NCBI GenBank assembly: GCA_023665205.1
Contig: JAMPEJ010000003.1
Span: 1 to 64,000, forward strand
Direction: 5' to 3'
Source of the DNA: Corallococcus sp.
GTDB taxonomy: Bacteria > Bacillota > Clostridia > Christensenellales > CAG-314
Length of the DNA stretch: 64,000 nucleotides
Shown here: positions 7,421 to 15,789 of the stretch, piece after piece
Layout of the letters: each line of letters starts with the position of its first letter
Position numbering within the stretch: the first letter of the stretch is position 1
Position numbers and translations under genes: made by a program
Notes under the pieces: generated by a model
The model's input: only the letters and a program-made list of their open reading frames with translations
What the model was told of the DNA's origin: nothing
Database searches by the model: none

Positions 7421-8698
7421 ATGAACCCTTTTAATGAGAAGCCCATATCGCTGCTTAACGCGTTTGAAAACTGGAAACAGCTGTACCCTGCGTCGTACAA
7501 TAAATACGAAGTAAACCCGTACACCAAAACACGCATCATATTGATGAACGGTACGGAATTCGAAGCGAATTGGTTTTCGCATCAGTTTTCCAGACATACT
7601 GCAGACACCGATTTAAGGAGAGACCTAGCTCTTACCCGTGCATTGGAAAAACAGCAACAACTGAAAATTTCTCTTTTGAAACCCAGCAACGAAAGTCCGT
7701 TGGAACACACTATCGCGTACGAACAACTTGCAGTAGACTTGACGGCGGAACTTGCCAAACGCGAACCGGATTGTTACGTTAAAAAGGCGTTGGACTTTGC
7801 ACTCCTCGAAGACTTTGACCACTTGTACAGATACGCAGATCTGTTACATATGACTCAAGGCGTAATTGCCGAGCGGCTTGTTGGAAGATACACCGAAATC
7901 ATGCCCGGACGTCCCACCATAGCGCACCACCGTTTTCCGCTAGACAACGTGCGCAGATGTATCAATTCCAAAACCGCCGACAAACAAACTGTGCTTTCTA
8001 CAATGACGATAACCGCGGCGGAACAGCAAACGATGAATTACTACATGAACGTAACCAACCTTGCTACAGACGAAATGTCGCGCAGACTGTATCAAGAAAT
8101 TGCCTTAGTAGAGGAAGAACACGTTACTCAATACGAAGACCTGATGGACGCAAACGCAAGTTGGTTTGAAATGCTGCTTTGGCACGAATACAACGAGTGC
8201 TATCTGTACTGGTCCTGCATGATGACGGAAACCGACAAATACATAAAAATGCTGTGGGAAGAAAACCTTGCAATAGAGATCGCTCACTTACATAAAGCGG
8301 CGGAACTGTTGGAAAAATACGAGCATAAGCACTGGCAGGAAGTTATCGGAGACGGAGAATTTCCCGCGCCTATATCTCTGCACGAAAATATCCGCTACGT
8401 GCGCGACGTGTTGTACAATACAGTTCAGTACACATCTGTAAGAGAAGACTACGAAAGCGTTGACTTTTTGCCTGCGGACAGCGACTTTTTCAAATATCAG
8501 GCAAAAATAAACCCGACTACGGAGATAGTTCCTTCGCACCGAGTTATCGATGCGCACATCAACCGCTTTGGGAAAGACTACCGCTTTGAAGTGGCGCCAA
8601 ACCCCGTAGAAGCATTACGCAACAGACGGCGCGACAACACCTCGGTCGGCAGAGTTGCCGGTGCGGCGTTCGTGTCCGACTTTACTTGCAACGATTAA
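7421..8698 (+). CDS. Ferritin-like (di-iron helical bundle) protein
   Basis: Protein of 425 residues; the ATG at 7421 follows AGGAGGTATCG. After an N-terminal part of about 95 residues the sequence is almost all helix, with Glu/His pairs spaced as in ferritin-like di-iron bundles: ESPLEHTIAYEQ, ALLEDFDHLYRYADLL, ALVEEEHVTQYEDLM and NLAIEIAHLHKAAELLEKYEHKH. This is well above the 150-170 residues of ferritin itself and fits a group of long ferritin-like-domain proteins seen in anaerobic Firmicutes, whose reaction is not established; iron handling or peroxide/O2 reduction are the obvious options. It appears to be a single-gene unit. Confidence 0.7.
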   Translation: MNPFNEKPISLLNAFENWKQLYPASYNKYEVNPYTKTRIILMNGTEFEANWFSHQFSRHTADTDLRRDLALTRALEKQQQLKISLLKPSNESPLEHTIAYEQLAVDLTAELAKREPDCYVKKALDFALLEDFDHLYRYADLLHMTQGVIAERLVGRYTEIMPGRPTIAHHRFPLDNVRRCINSKTADKQTVLSTMTITAAEQQTMNYYMNVTNLATDEMSRRLYQEIALVEEEHVTQYEDLMDANASWFEMLLWHEYNECYLYWSCMMTETDKYIKMLWEENLAIEIAHLHKAAELLEKYEHKHWQEVIGDGEFPAPISLHENIRYVRDVLYNTVQYTSVREDYESVDFLPADSDFFKYQAKINPTTEIVPSHRVIDAHINRFGKDYRFEVAPNPVEALRNRRRDNTSVGRVAGAAFVSDFTCND

Positions 8699-8770
8699 CA
8701 GATATTGCAAAATCCTTTTTTACTTTTCATCCAACTTAAATTGATCTACAACGCGACAAAAAGTTACGGC

Positions 8771-8806
8771 ACAAATCCCGATAGTTTTATTTCTATCGGG
8801 ATTTGT
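8771..8806 (+). terminator. Perfect 14-bp inverted repeat, probable terminator
   Basis: ACAAATCCCGATAG (8771-8784) pairs perfectly with CTATCGGGATTTGT (8793-8806). There is no clean U tract on either strand, so termination is likely but not certain. It separates the ferritin-like gene from the next promoter. Confidence 0.55.
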
Positions 8807-8811
8807 TAAGC

Positions 8812-8840
8812 TTGAAAAAACTCAAAAAATATGTTAAAAT
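8812..8840 (+). promoter_or_regulatory. Sigma-A promoter directly abutting a start codon
   Basis: TTGAAA (8812-8817), 17-nt spacer, extended -10 TGT-TAAAAT (8832-8840). The predicted start of transcription (about 8847) coincides with the ATG at 8848, so the mRNA should have no leader. Confidence 0.8.
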
Positions 8841-8847
8841 AGTTTTT

Positions 8848-9276
8848 ATGAAACAAACTGAAAATAGCGTAAAAATACGACACGCGGAAATGAAGGACAA
8901 AGATTTTTGGTTTTCCTTGGATAAGCATCTGCCGGTTTCGGAATATGAAAAGAAAATACGCTACAAACAATGTTACGTGTTGTTTGTTAACGACTGCGCG
9001 GCAGGGATTTTGCGCTACAATTTGTTTTGGGACAATACTCCTTTTTGCACGATGCTTTACATATCAAAAGATTATCAAAATAGCGGCTACGGAAAAAAAT
9101 TAACAGCGCGTTGGGAAAACGATATGTTACGCAATGGATACGGTTACGTAATCGTATCCACGCAAGAAGACGAAAACGCACAGCATTTTTATCGGGCGCT
9201 CGGTTACCGCGACTGCGGCAGCATGTCGCTGCCCAATCAGGCAAAAGAGTTATTTTTGATAAAAAATCTTGCGTAA
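8848..9276 (+). CDS. GNAT family N-acetyltransferase
   Basis: Protein of 142 residues with the GNAT core: IRHAEMKDKDFW start, beta strands to MLYISKDY, then the acetyl-CoA loop QNSGYGKKLT (motif A), and the C-terminal NAQHFYRALGYRDCGSM hallmark. The acceptor substrate is unknown. The ATG at 8848 has no Shine-Dalgarno sequence and lies about 8 nt after the -10 box, which points to a leaderless mRNA. Extending the frame upstream to TTG at 8803 would run the coding region through the promoter and gives no ribosome-binding site either, so I prefer 8848. Confidence 0.85.
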   Translation: MKQTENSVKIRHAEMKDKDFWFSLDKHLPVSEYEKKIRYKQCYVLFVNDCAAGILRYNLFWDNTPFCTMLYISKDYQNSGYGKKLTARWENDMLRNGYGYVIVSTQEDENAQHFYRALGYRDCGSMSLPNQAKELFLIKNLA

Positions 9277-9402
9277 ATATACAGTCAGCAAAATAAATAC
9301 GCATTTGTTAAAACTTAGCTAAAACACGCGAAATAAAACAATTTTAGCGCGTGCGGTCAAAATTACTTATAAAAATCGAAACGTAAACCGAAGCATGCAC
9401 GA

Positions 9403-9431
9403 TTGACATGCGCGAGCAAATTTGATAATAT
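9403..9431 (+). promoter_or_regulatory. Strong sigma-A promoter of the pnuC leader
   Basis: TTGACA (9403-9408), 17-nt spacer, TAATAT (9426-9431) with an upstream TG (extended -10). Transcription should begin near 9438, about 105 nt before the pnuC start codon. Confidence 0.85.
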
Positions 9432-9437
9432 AAAATC

Positions 9438-9535
9438 ACAGTTAAATATCCGCCACCGGGTGGAGCAATGCAAAGAGCATTCGATAAGTATCGTTAGGTC
9501 TAAGAAGATACCGCATCGGATGTTTTTGTTTTTTT
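9438..9535 (+). promoter_or_regulatory. Structured 5' leader of pnuC, candidate riboswitch
   Basis: The leader can fold into a closed multi-branch structure. P1 pairs 9447-9452 with 9517-9522 (6 bp). Inside are hairpins CCAC/GTGG (9453-9463), AATGC-aaaga-GCATT (9467-9481) and CGAT-aagt-ATCG (9482-9493). A competing helix GTATC/GATAC (9488-9492 with 9507-9511) would disrupt the third hairpin. A U-rich run follows P1 (9523-9535). This is the layout of a ligand-sensing leader with transcriptional control. I could not match it to TPP, FMN, purine, preQ1, ZTP or the known NAD+ classes from memory. Confidence 0.5.
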
Positions 9536-9542
9536 GAGAAAT

Positions 9543-10232
9543 ATGAAAAAGATACTTAAAAAATTTTCGATAACTGAGATATTATTATGGACTGTTTCGA
9601 TATGTTTGATAGTAACGTCGTTTTGCTTATTCGACCGCAAAAACTATTTGGTACTGTCTGCATCACTCGTAGGCGCGACTTCGCTGATATTCAATGCAAA
9701 AGGCAATCCGATAGGACAGGCGCTGATGATCGTATTCAGCGTACTTTACGGTATAATTTCTTTTACTTACCGCTATTACGGAGAAATGATCACGTATCTA
9801 GGAATGACGGCTCCGATGGCGCTAGCAGCGTTGATATCTTGGTTAAAAAATCCGTACAAAGGCGAGAAAAGTCAAGTTAAAGTAAATACATTGAAAGCAA
9901 AAGAACTTTGGCTGCTTGCGGTTTTAACTACAGGGGTAACCGGCACTTTTTACTTTATTTTGCGAACTCTCGGTACGTCCAACCTTATTCCAAGTACAGT
10001 TTCAGTAACGACAAGTTTCGTTGCCGCGTACCTTACGCTAAGAAGAAGCCCGTACTTTGCCATAGCCTACGCCGCAAACGACGCCGTATTGATCGTGCTT
10101 TGGAGTATGGCGGCCGCGACGGACAACTCGTACGTTTCGGTTATAATTTGTTTTGCAGTATTTCTGGTAAACGATATTTACGGTTTTATCAATTGGCGCA
10201 AAATGCAAACTTTACAAAGCAAAGAACCTTGA
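9543..10232 (+). CDS. pnuC: PnuC-family vitamin-precursor transporter (nicotinamide riboside type)
   Basis: Integral membrane protein of 229 residues with seven or so hydrophobic segments. Family marks are the Trp/Asn-rich C-terminal KWR-type end (FLVNDIYGFINWRKMQ), the YRYYGEMITYLGMTAPM segment and the PYFAIAYAANDAVLIVLW helix. PnuC proteins carry out facilitated uptake of nicotinamide riboside; close relatives carry thiamine (PnuT) or riboflavin (PnuX), so the substrate is not certain. The start is taken as ATG 9543; a TTG at 9534 is possible, and neither has a good ribosome-binding site, consistent with control by the structured leader. Confidence 0.85.
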   Translation: MKKILKKFSITEILLWTVSICLIVTSFCLFDRKNYLVLSASLVGATSLIFNAKGNPIGQALMIVFSVLYGIISFTYRYYGEMITYLGMTAPMALAALISWLKNPYKGEKSQVKVNTLKAKELWLLAVLTTGVTGTFYFILRTLGTSNLIPSTVSVTTSFVAAYLTLRRSPYFAIAYAANDAVLIVLWSMAAATDNSYVSVIICFAVFLVNDIYGFINWRKMQTLQSKEP

Positions 10233-10289
10233 CGCAAGTACGAAAAAACTCCGGTGCGAACTTGTAAGCACCTTAAACTTAAAAATACG

Positions 10290-11024
10290 CTATTTGTTAC
10301 CGAGAAGTTTATTTACGTATTCCGTATTGCAATTTTGCAAATCCACCAAAATAAATACGTCAACGCTGCCAAAGACAAAATCAGTATAAGGTTGCGGCGC
10401 CACTTTTGCGCCGACAGCAACATAACCACGAATAAGCGGCGGCAACCTGTGCAACATTTCGCGTCCGTCAAAAGAGGACGTATCGACGATTTGCATCGGA
10501 GGCAAACTGTCGCGCGATAAAATTTTTAACGACGGATCGCAAGCGTAGTTATTTATCAAGTATGATATTTCATCCGTGTACTTTTCTCTGTCCGTCCCGA
10601 AAAAACTTGCGTCTCCTATCAAATATCTGAAACCGTTTTGCAGCATATAATTCAAAATAAATTTCCACAACAGTAGCAAAACCATGCCTCCGCGGAACTC
10701 TTTTTTGACGACTGCACGACTGAATTCGCAAATTTTATCTCCTTGCGCCTTTAGCGTATCTACGTCAAATTCTTCTTCGCAGACAAACTTATTGCCATCC
10801 GACAACACATCGCTTGTTATCATTCTGTAGTATCCGCAAATCTGCCCTGTCGCTACTTCTTTAACAATAAGATGTTTTGCATACTTGTCGTAATAGGATG
10901 CATCGTCTGCATTTTGCGAAGCGCCGTTGTATTCCAAAACCAAATCCTCGTAACGCAACTTGTATACTGCGTCCAGTTCCTGCCGCGTTGTAGCAAACTT
11001 CACTTCGAAACGTTCGTTGATCAA
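10290..11024 (-). CDS. OlsB-like N-acyltransferase (GNAT superfamily)
   Basis: Protein of 244 residues starting at TTG (11024) behind AAAGGTG. It aligns in style with the Acetyltransf_5/OlsB group: VYKLRYEDLVLEY at the start, YDKYAKHLIVKE, the core KICEFSRAVVKKEFRGGMVLLLLW, then GFRYLIGDASFFGTD and a PPLIRGYVAVGAKV end. OlsB acylates ornithine from acyl-ACP as the first step of ornithine-lipid synthesis, and related proteins make other N-acyl amino acids. No olsA partner lies nearby, so the exact product is open. It is monocistronic and convergent with pnuC. Confidence 0.75.
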   Translation of the reverse strand: MINERFEVKFATTRQELDAVYKLRYEDLVLEYNGASQNADDASYYDKYAKHLIVKEVATGQICGYYRMITSDVLSDGNKFVCEEEFDVDTLKAQGDKICEFSRAVVKKEFRGGMVLLLLWKFILNYMLQNGFRYLIGDASFFGTDREKYTDEISYLINNYACDPSLKILSRDSLPPMQIVDTSSFDGREMLHRLPPLIRGYVAVGAKVAPQPYTDFVFGSVDVFILVDLQNCNTEYVNKLLGNK

Positions 11025-11053
11025 TATTTCACCTTTGTTAAATATTTTTTTAT

Positions 11054-11082
11054 ATATTACACCCTACGGATAAATATATCAA
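11054..11082 (-). promoter_or_regulatory. Promoter of the OlsB-like gene
   Basis: On the minus strand TTGATA (11082-11077), 17-nt spacer, TAATAT (11059-11054), about 30 nt upstream of the TTG start. I see no other element between 11083 and the terminator at 11235. Confidence 0.75.
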
Positions 11083-11234
11083 TACTTTTCTAAAAGTTTA
11101 TCAACATTTTTCATATTGTTTTGCCAAGTTCTGCTTAACAAAAATTCCGATTGATCAAATCGTCTTTTTACGGCGGCCGAAACCCCTTGTATCTATTCGG
11201 CAAGTTTCACAAAAACCGTTGATACCGCAGCAAT

Positions 11235-11258
11235 AAAAAAGGCGCCGAAAAGACGCCC
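11235..11258 (-). terminator. Terminator at the end of the carbohydrate locus
   Basis: On the minus strand GGCGTC-ttttc-GGCGCC (one G-U pair) is followed by TTTTTTATTG. It lies 15 nt past the esterase stop and is the only clear terminator I found between 37.1 kb and here on this strand. Confidence 0.75.
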
Positions 11259-11272
11259 GAGAAAGAAACAAG

Positions 11273-12121
11273 TTATTGAAATTTCAAACCGAACCCTTGA
11301 CTTACCGACAGCCAATTGAGTGCAAGTTCTACCCACTGCTGCGCGGAAACGTTGACGGTTTCCGAATTACATGCAGATTCTTCCGTTGCCAAAGATAAAC
11401 CGTGACAACCGTTTTGAAACACGTGCAACTCGAAAGGCACGTTATGCTTTTTTAGCGCGAGCGCGTAATTGACGGAATTGGTAAACGGCACTACCGTGTC
11501 GTCCGCCGTATGCCACAAAAACGCAGGCGAGGTTTTGTCCGTTACAAGTTGTACAGGATCGACCTTGTTCAAATCTATCTTACCGCCGTCAGACACAACG
11601 TCAAACGTAGAGATATGCGTATTTGATTTATCGTATGAAACCACTCCGTAGCAAAGCACAACGGCATCGGGTCGAGCATTTATTACGTGCTCGCCCAACA
11701 AACGCTTGACGTCGGCATTGCTGCAAACGGAAGAAAGCATTGCCGTAAGGTGAGCGCCTGCGGAAAATCCTATCGCTCCCGCGTGCTGCGCGTCGGTAGC
11801 AAATTGATTTGCAGTTTCGCGAACGTACAGCATTGCCATTGCCGCTTCCGAAATTTGCGTAGGATAGCAACACGGATCGACGGAATAGTCCAATACAAAA
11901 CAATTATACCCGCGCTGCAAAAACTGCAACGCAACGCATTCCTTTTCTCGGTTGGAGACTATCTTGTAACCTCCGCCTGCAATAATAAGCATTGCCGGGC
12001 GTTTTTTATTTTGCGGTTCTTCGTCATTTAACGGACGCGCATAAGTCGTCAAATACCCCTGTTCTCCGCCTTTGCGATTAATTCCGAAATGCTTATATAA
12101 ATCGATTTTTTGAACAATCAT
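11273..12121 (-). CDS. Alpha/beta-hydrolase esterase (acetyl-xylan/BD-FAE-like)
   Basis: Cytoplasmic protein of 282 residues without a signal peptide. IIAGGGYKIV forms the oxyanion-hole loop (HGGG-type with Ala for His). GFSAGAHL holds the nucleophile Ser, HTADDTVVP the acid, and NGCHGLSLA the catalytic His. This is the arrangement of acetylesterases in polysaccharide-use loci. It starts 6 nt after the galE stop, with AAGGA 12 nt upstream, and is the last gene of the locus. It may remove acetyl groups from imported sugars; the substrate is inferred from context only. Confidence 0.8.
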   Translation of the reverse strand: MIVQKIDLYKHFGINRKGGEQGYLTTYARPLNDEEPQNKKRPAMLIIAGGGYKIVSNREKECVALQFLQRGYNCFVLDYSVDPCCYPTQISEAAMAMLYVRETANQFATDAQHAGAIGFSAGAHLTAMLSSVCSNADVKRLLGEHVINARPDAVVLCYGVVSYDKSNTHISTFDVVSDGGKIDLNKVDPVQLVTDKTSPAFLWHTADDTVVPFTNSVNYALALKKHNVPFELHVFQNGCHGLSLATEESACNSETVNVSAQQWVELALNWLSVSQGFGLKFQ

Positions 12122-12127
12122 ACAAAA

Positions 12128-13141
12128 TCAGTCCTTAAAGCCTTTGGGATTTTTCGTTTGCCAATTCCACAGCGAAGCGCACATTTCGTCGATGCCGAGT
12201 TCGGCCTTCCATCCAAGCTCCTTGTTGGCTTTCGTTGCGTCGGCATAGCACATGGCAATATCTCCGGCACGACGCGGTTGAATTGCATAAGGCAACTCTT
12301 TTCCGCAGGCCTTGTCGAAAGCGCGGATCATTTCCAACACGCTGTATCCGTTGCCCGTACCCAAGTTATAAACGTAGCAACCGCTGCGTTTTACGCCTTC
12401 TATTGCCGCAACGTGACCTTTTGCCAAATCCACCACGTGGATATAGTCGCGCACTCCAGTGCCGTCTGGAGTGTCGTAGTCGTTGCCGAATACGCCGATT
12501 TCTTTAAGTTGCCCTATCGCCACCTTGGCAATATACGGCGTAAGATTGTTTGGTATTCCCTGCGGATCCTCGCCGATAAGTCCGCTAGGATGAGCGCCCA
12601 CGGGGTTGAAATAGCGCAACAGCACTATTCTCCAATTCGGATCGGACTTGTACAAATCTGCCAGCATGATTTCCTGAAAGTACTTGGAAGTGCCGTAAGG
12701 ATTTGTCGTTCCGCCGACTTTGCAGGTTTCGTCCAAAGGGAGTTTTTCCGGATCGCCGTATACGGTAGCGGAGGAAGAAAACACCATATTTTTGCAACCG
12801 TGTTTTTGCATAGTTTCCAAAAGAACCAAAGTACCGTACAAATTGTTGTCGTAGTAAGCAAGAGGTTTTTCGCAACTTTCGCCTACGGCTTTAAGTCCGG
12901 CGAAGTGGATGACCCAATCTATCTTATTTTCGCTGAAAACCTTGTCTAACAGTTTTCCGTCGCGAACGTCGCCTTCGTACATAGCAACTTTCTTACCTGT
13001 GATTTGCTCCACTCTTTGCACCGCTTTGGGCGAAGAATTGACGTAGTTATCTACAGCTACGACTTCGTAATCCTTGTCCAAAAGTTCTACGCAAGTGTGC
13101 GTACCGATGTACCCTGCGCCGCCTGTAACTAGTATTTTCAT
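12128..13141 (-). CDS. galE: UDP-glucose 4-epimerase
   Basis: Protein of 337 residues, the usual GalE length. The NAD-binding GGAGYIG is at residues 7-13, the catalytic SSSATVYG at 122-129, and the Y149-x3-K153 pair in YGTSK; NPVGAHPSGLIGEDP and the DYIHVVDLAKGH segment complete the signature. The enzyme interconverts UDP-glucose and UDP-galactose, and some GalE enzymes also take the N-acetyl forms. Between galT and the esterase it regenerates UDP-glucose for the GalT reaction. Confidence 0.95.
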   Translation of the reverse strand: MKILVTGGAGYIGTHTCVELLDKDYEVVAVDNYVNSSPKAVQRVEQITGKKVAMYEGDVRDGKLLDKVFSENKIDWVIHFAGLKAVGESCEKPLAYYDNNLYGTLVLLETMQKHGCKNMVFSSSATVYGDPEKLPLDETCKVGGTTNPYGTSKYFQEIMLADLYKSDPNWRIVLLRYFNPVGAHPSGLIGEDPQGIPNNLTPYIAKVAIGQLKEIGVFGNDYDTPDGTGVRDYIHVVDLAKGHVAAIEGVKRSGCYVYNLGTGNGYSVLEMIRAFDKACGKELPYAIQPRRAGDIAMCYADATKANKELGWKAELGIDEMCASLWNWQTKNPKGFKD

Positions 13142-13179
13142 ATATTGCCTCCGTAATAAAAATCCATTTTAACGTTGCT

Positions 13180-14643
13180 CTACTTTTGCACAAAGCCTAA
13201 ACTCTGCAAAAATAACGCAAACTTCTCCTCCGTTTTGAACACCGCGGTATTTTGTAAAATACGGTAGCAAATACTACCCAATTCCAACTGCATTGCAGCG
13301 TGAACAGCCGCTGCATCGCAAGAACGCGCAAGAGCCGCAGTCTCGTTACAAATCGTATCAAACTCATTTAAGTCCGCAGACAAACTTTGCCCTGTGACTA
13401 TACATTGTTCCACTTTTGCAAGTTGTTCCACAAGCCGACCGGGGAGAATAAACAATCCCTGCGCCTCGATTAAACCTATAGATTCCTTTTTGATAACGTG
13501 AAACTCGGGATGGGCGTGGAATACTCCGTCGGGGTACTTATGCGAAGTAATATTGCTACGCAAGATAACGTTCATTTCGTAACGATCGCCCTTCTTTATT
13601 GCCGTGGGACTGATTGCGTTATGCTGTCCCTTTTCCGTTTTGCAAACAATTCCTTGACTTTCGTCCGTGAAGGTCGCCCACCCCCGGCGAATCTTGTCCG
13701 TCAAGTCGCAGATTTTTTGTTTGTCGCGACCGCATATACGCAAAGCAGTTCCCGGCCAGTCCAATATTCCAACAGTTAACTCCTCGTAGCTTTTTACACT
13801 AAAATAACGTTTGACGATCGCTTTGTGCAGCGGCAAAATTTCTCCGCCGCCCTGATAATGGTCATGCCCCAAAACGCTGCCGCCGATCCTTTCCAATGCG
13901 GCGTTGCAGCCGATAAAGTAATGCGGAAACGTATCCACAAATTCCAACAGGTTAGATACGGTTTCTCTATCGACGCCCATAGGTACGTGCTGCATATTTA
14001 CGGCGATACCGTGTTGAGAAAAATATCCGTACGGCGAAAACTGCCAAAACCAAGGCTTACCGCCCAGCGTCAGCGATACCGTACGCAACGTGCATTTGTT
14101 TCGCGGAGCAAAACCTTCGTTTTCGCGGCATATAACGCACTTGGGATATCCGCCCGCTACACTGTTGCCGCTTGCAGCCTTTTTAGGATCGCGGAATTCC
14201 GGTTTGGCGAGGTTGATGGTTACAACCAACCCGTTAGAGTCAAAACGTGGATTTTTATCTAACACCGCTTTTTTAACGTAATTGTTGGCAACGCAGTAAC
14301 CGTACAACCAATCCATTGCCTTTTGCCCGCCCCGAACATTTAGCGTATTTTGAAAAATGTCGTCTACTCTGCTTGGCATAAGTGACAGCATACCCATAAT
14401 TTTGTCGCAATAGTAGGATTCCTGCCCTTTTTCGATAACGCCTTCTTCTACCGCGTTTTGTGCAAACTCTAAAAGCAGCGAATCAATATCGTCGCCCGAC
14501 GCTTCCGTCGGCACATATTCGAAAGTACGCAAATTCAAAACGTCCAACACGTTATTGAGAACGTATGGAGCGTCCGCGCTATTTAATCCCAAATATTGTT
14601 GCGCATATGTAAGCAATTTACTAATCGATTGAAAAATTTTCAT
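13180..14643 (-). CDS. galT: Galactose-1-phosphate uridylyltransferase, Firmicute (class 2) type
   Basis: Protein of 487 residues, matching class 2 GalT (about 490) and clearly longer than the class 1 enzyme (about 350). The signature LGHDHYQGG, PHYFIGCNAALERIGG and KCVICRENEGF are present. It transfers UMP from UDP-glucose to galactose 1-phosphate, and in this setting may equally serve N-acetylhexosamine 1-phosphates produced by the NahK-like kinase. It lies 28 nt after that kinase gene; GGAG precedes the ATG. With GalE it forms the Leloir cycle in the cytoplasm. Confidence 0.93.
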   Translation of the reverse strand: MKIFQSISKLLTYAQQYLGLNSADAPYVLNNVLDVLNLRTFEYVPTEASGDDIDSLLLEFAQNAVEEGVIEKGQESYYCDKIMGMLSLMPSRVDDIFQNTLNVRGGQKAMDWLYGYCVANNYVKKAVLDKNPRFDSNGLVVTINLAKPEFRDPKKAASGNSVAGGYPKCVICRENEGFAPRNKCTLRTVSLTLGGKPWFWQFSPYGYFSQHGIAVNMQHVPMGVDRETVSNLLEFVDTFPHYFIGCNAALERIGGSVLGHDHYQGGGEILPLHKAIVKRYFSVKSYEELTVGILDWPGTALRICGRDKQKICDLTDKIRRGWATFTDESQGIVCKTEKGQHNAISPTAIKKGDRYEMNVILRSNITSHKYPDGVFHAHPEFHVIKKESIGLIEAQGLFILPGRLVEQLAKVEQCIVTGQSLSADLNEFDTICNETAALARSCDAAAVHAAMQLELGSICYRILQNTAVFKTEEKFALFLQSLGFVQK

Positions 14644-14671
14644 ACGCTTACTCCGTGGAAAATTCAGTACG

Positions 14672-15727
14672 TTACTGCAAATATTTTTTTACCGTATCTT
14701 TCATGTATTGCTCGTTGCGTTCCATATCTTTTGCAAGCGCGATTTGCGTACGGCATCTGTCCAAATTGTGTCCTTCTCTGTGAATGCGGAAGTACGCGTC
14801 TCCCGAGAGATGATCCGTCAAAAAACGCATTCCGCATTCGTACGTTAAAAGTATTGCGCCGAAATGCAAATTTGCCTTCTCACATTCGGTTGCCATATCC
14901 TTGACTTCCGGCAAAAATCCACGGCAGTACGCTTCGAAATATTCTTTGGAAAACTCAACCTTTGTCAAATCCTTTTCGTCCTCGGCTGCGGTGTTTGCTC
15001 CGTAGCGTATGCTGTCGCCGAAGTCGTACAACATACTGCCGGGCATTATCGTGTCAAGATCGATTATCGCAACGACCTTGTCCTGAGATTCTTCCACAAG
15101 TACGTTGTTCGGCTTAGTATCGTTATGAGTTACGCGCAGAGGAATTTGCCCGTTTTCCAACAAGTCGAGCACGCGTCTGCAATAATGCTTACGGCTTATA
15201 AAAAACTCTATTTCTTCCCTACAGAAATCGGCCCTGCCGCATACGTCGTCTTTTACGGCCTTTACAAAGGCCTCAAAACGCTTTTCCGTATTGTGAAAGT
15301 ATTTTATCGTTTCAAACAGTTTGCCGGACGGATAGCCGTCCAACAGTCTCTGAAAACGACCAAATCCTTTGCCGGCAAGTTCAAACTGTTTAAGCGTAGC
15401 GCCGGTTTCCACCGCCTGTCCGTACAAAAAATTGTACATACGGAAACATCCTTCGTCAACGCGCAAATACGGAGCGCCGCCTTTTGTAGGAATAACTTTA
15501 AGAGGTTCGCCTTTCTGCGTGCGCTCAGCAACGTACTCCGTAACGCCGCAAATATTGGACATCAATCCGTCGACGTCGGTAAACACAGTATCGTTGATTT
15601 TTTGCAAAACGTACTTTTTGCCGTCGCTTGCAACCGCCAAATACGTGCGGTTAATATGTCCCATTCCGTACGGTTCCAAAGACACGATCGGACAACTTGT
15701 TTGAAACCGGTTTGCAATTTCTAACAT
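14672..15727 (-). CDS. NahK-like N-acetylhexosamine 1-kinase (APH fold)
   Basis: Protein of 351 residues with the aminoglycoside-phosphotransferase fold. The catalytic loop is THNDTKPNNVLV with Asp203, followed by the metal-binding IIDLDTIMPGSMLYDFGD (222 onward), which is characteristic of bifidobacterial NahK (LnpB) rather than of drug-resistance kinases. NahK phosphorylates GlcNAc or GalNAc at C1. Its position directly before galT and galE mirrors the lacto-N-biose/galacto-N-biose pathway, although no GH112 phosphorylase is encoded in the window. A galactokinase-like role is the main alternative. Confidence 0.8.
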   Translation of the reverse strand: MLEIANRFQTSCPIVSLEPYGMGHINRTYLAVASDGKKYVLQKINDTVFTDVDGLMSNICGVTEYVAERTQKGEPLKVIPTKGGAPYLRVDEGCFRMYNFLYGQAVETGATLKQFELAGKGFGRFQRLLDGYPSGKLFETIKYFHNTEKRFEAFVKAVKDDVCGRADFCREEIEFFISRKHYCRRVLDLLENGQIPLRVTHNDTKPNNVLVEESQDKVVAIIDLDTIMPGSMLYDFGDSIRYGANTAAEDEKDLTKVEFSKEYFEAYCRGFLPEVKDMATECEKANLHFGAILLTYECGMRFLTDHLSGDAYFRIHREGHNLDRCRTQIALAKDMERNEQYMKDTVKKYLQ

Positions 15728-15789
15728 AATTTCAACTCCAAAATACTTTTCGTTATCGTAAATCTATTTACGCGCAACACTTCAAAATA

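Noticed and set aside
9447..9470. CCACCGGG...GGAGCA resembles a piece of the ZTP (pfl) riboswitch
   Set aside because: The other conserved half (GGGUCGUGACUGGC and GCCGCCUGGGC) is absent, and pnuC is not a usual target; kept as unassigned structured leader.
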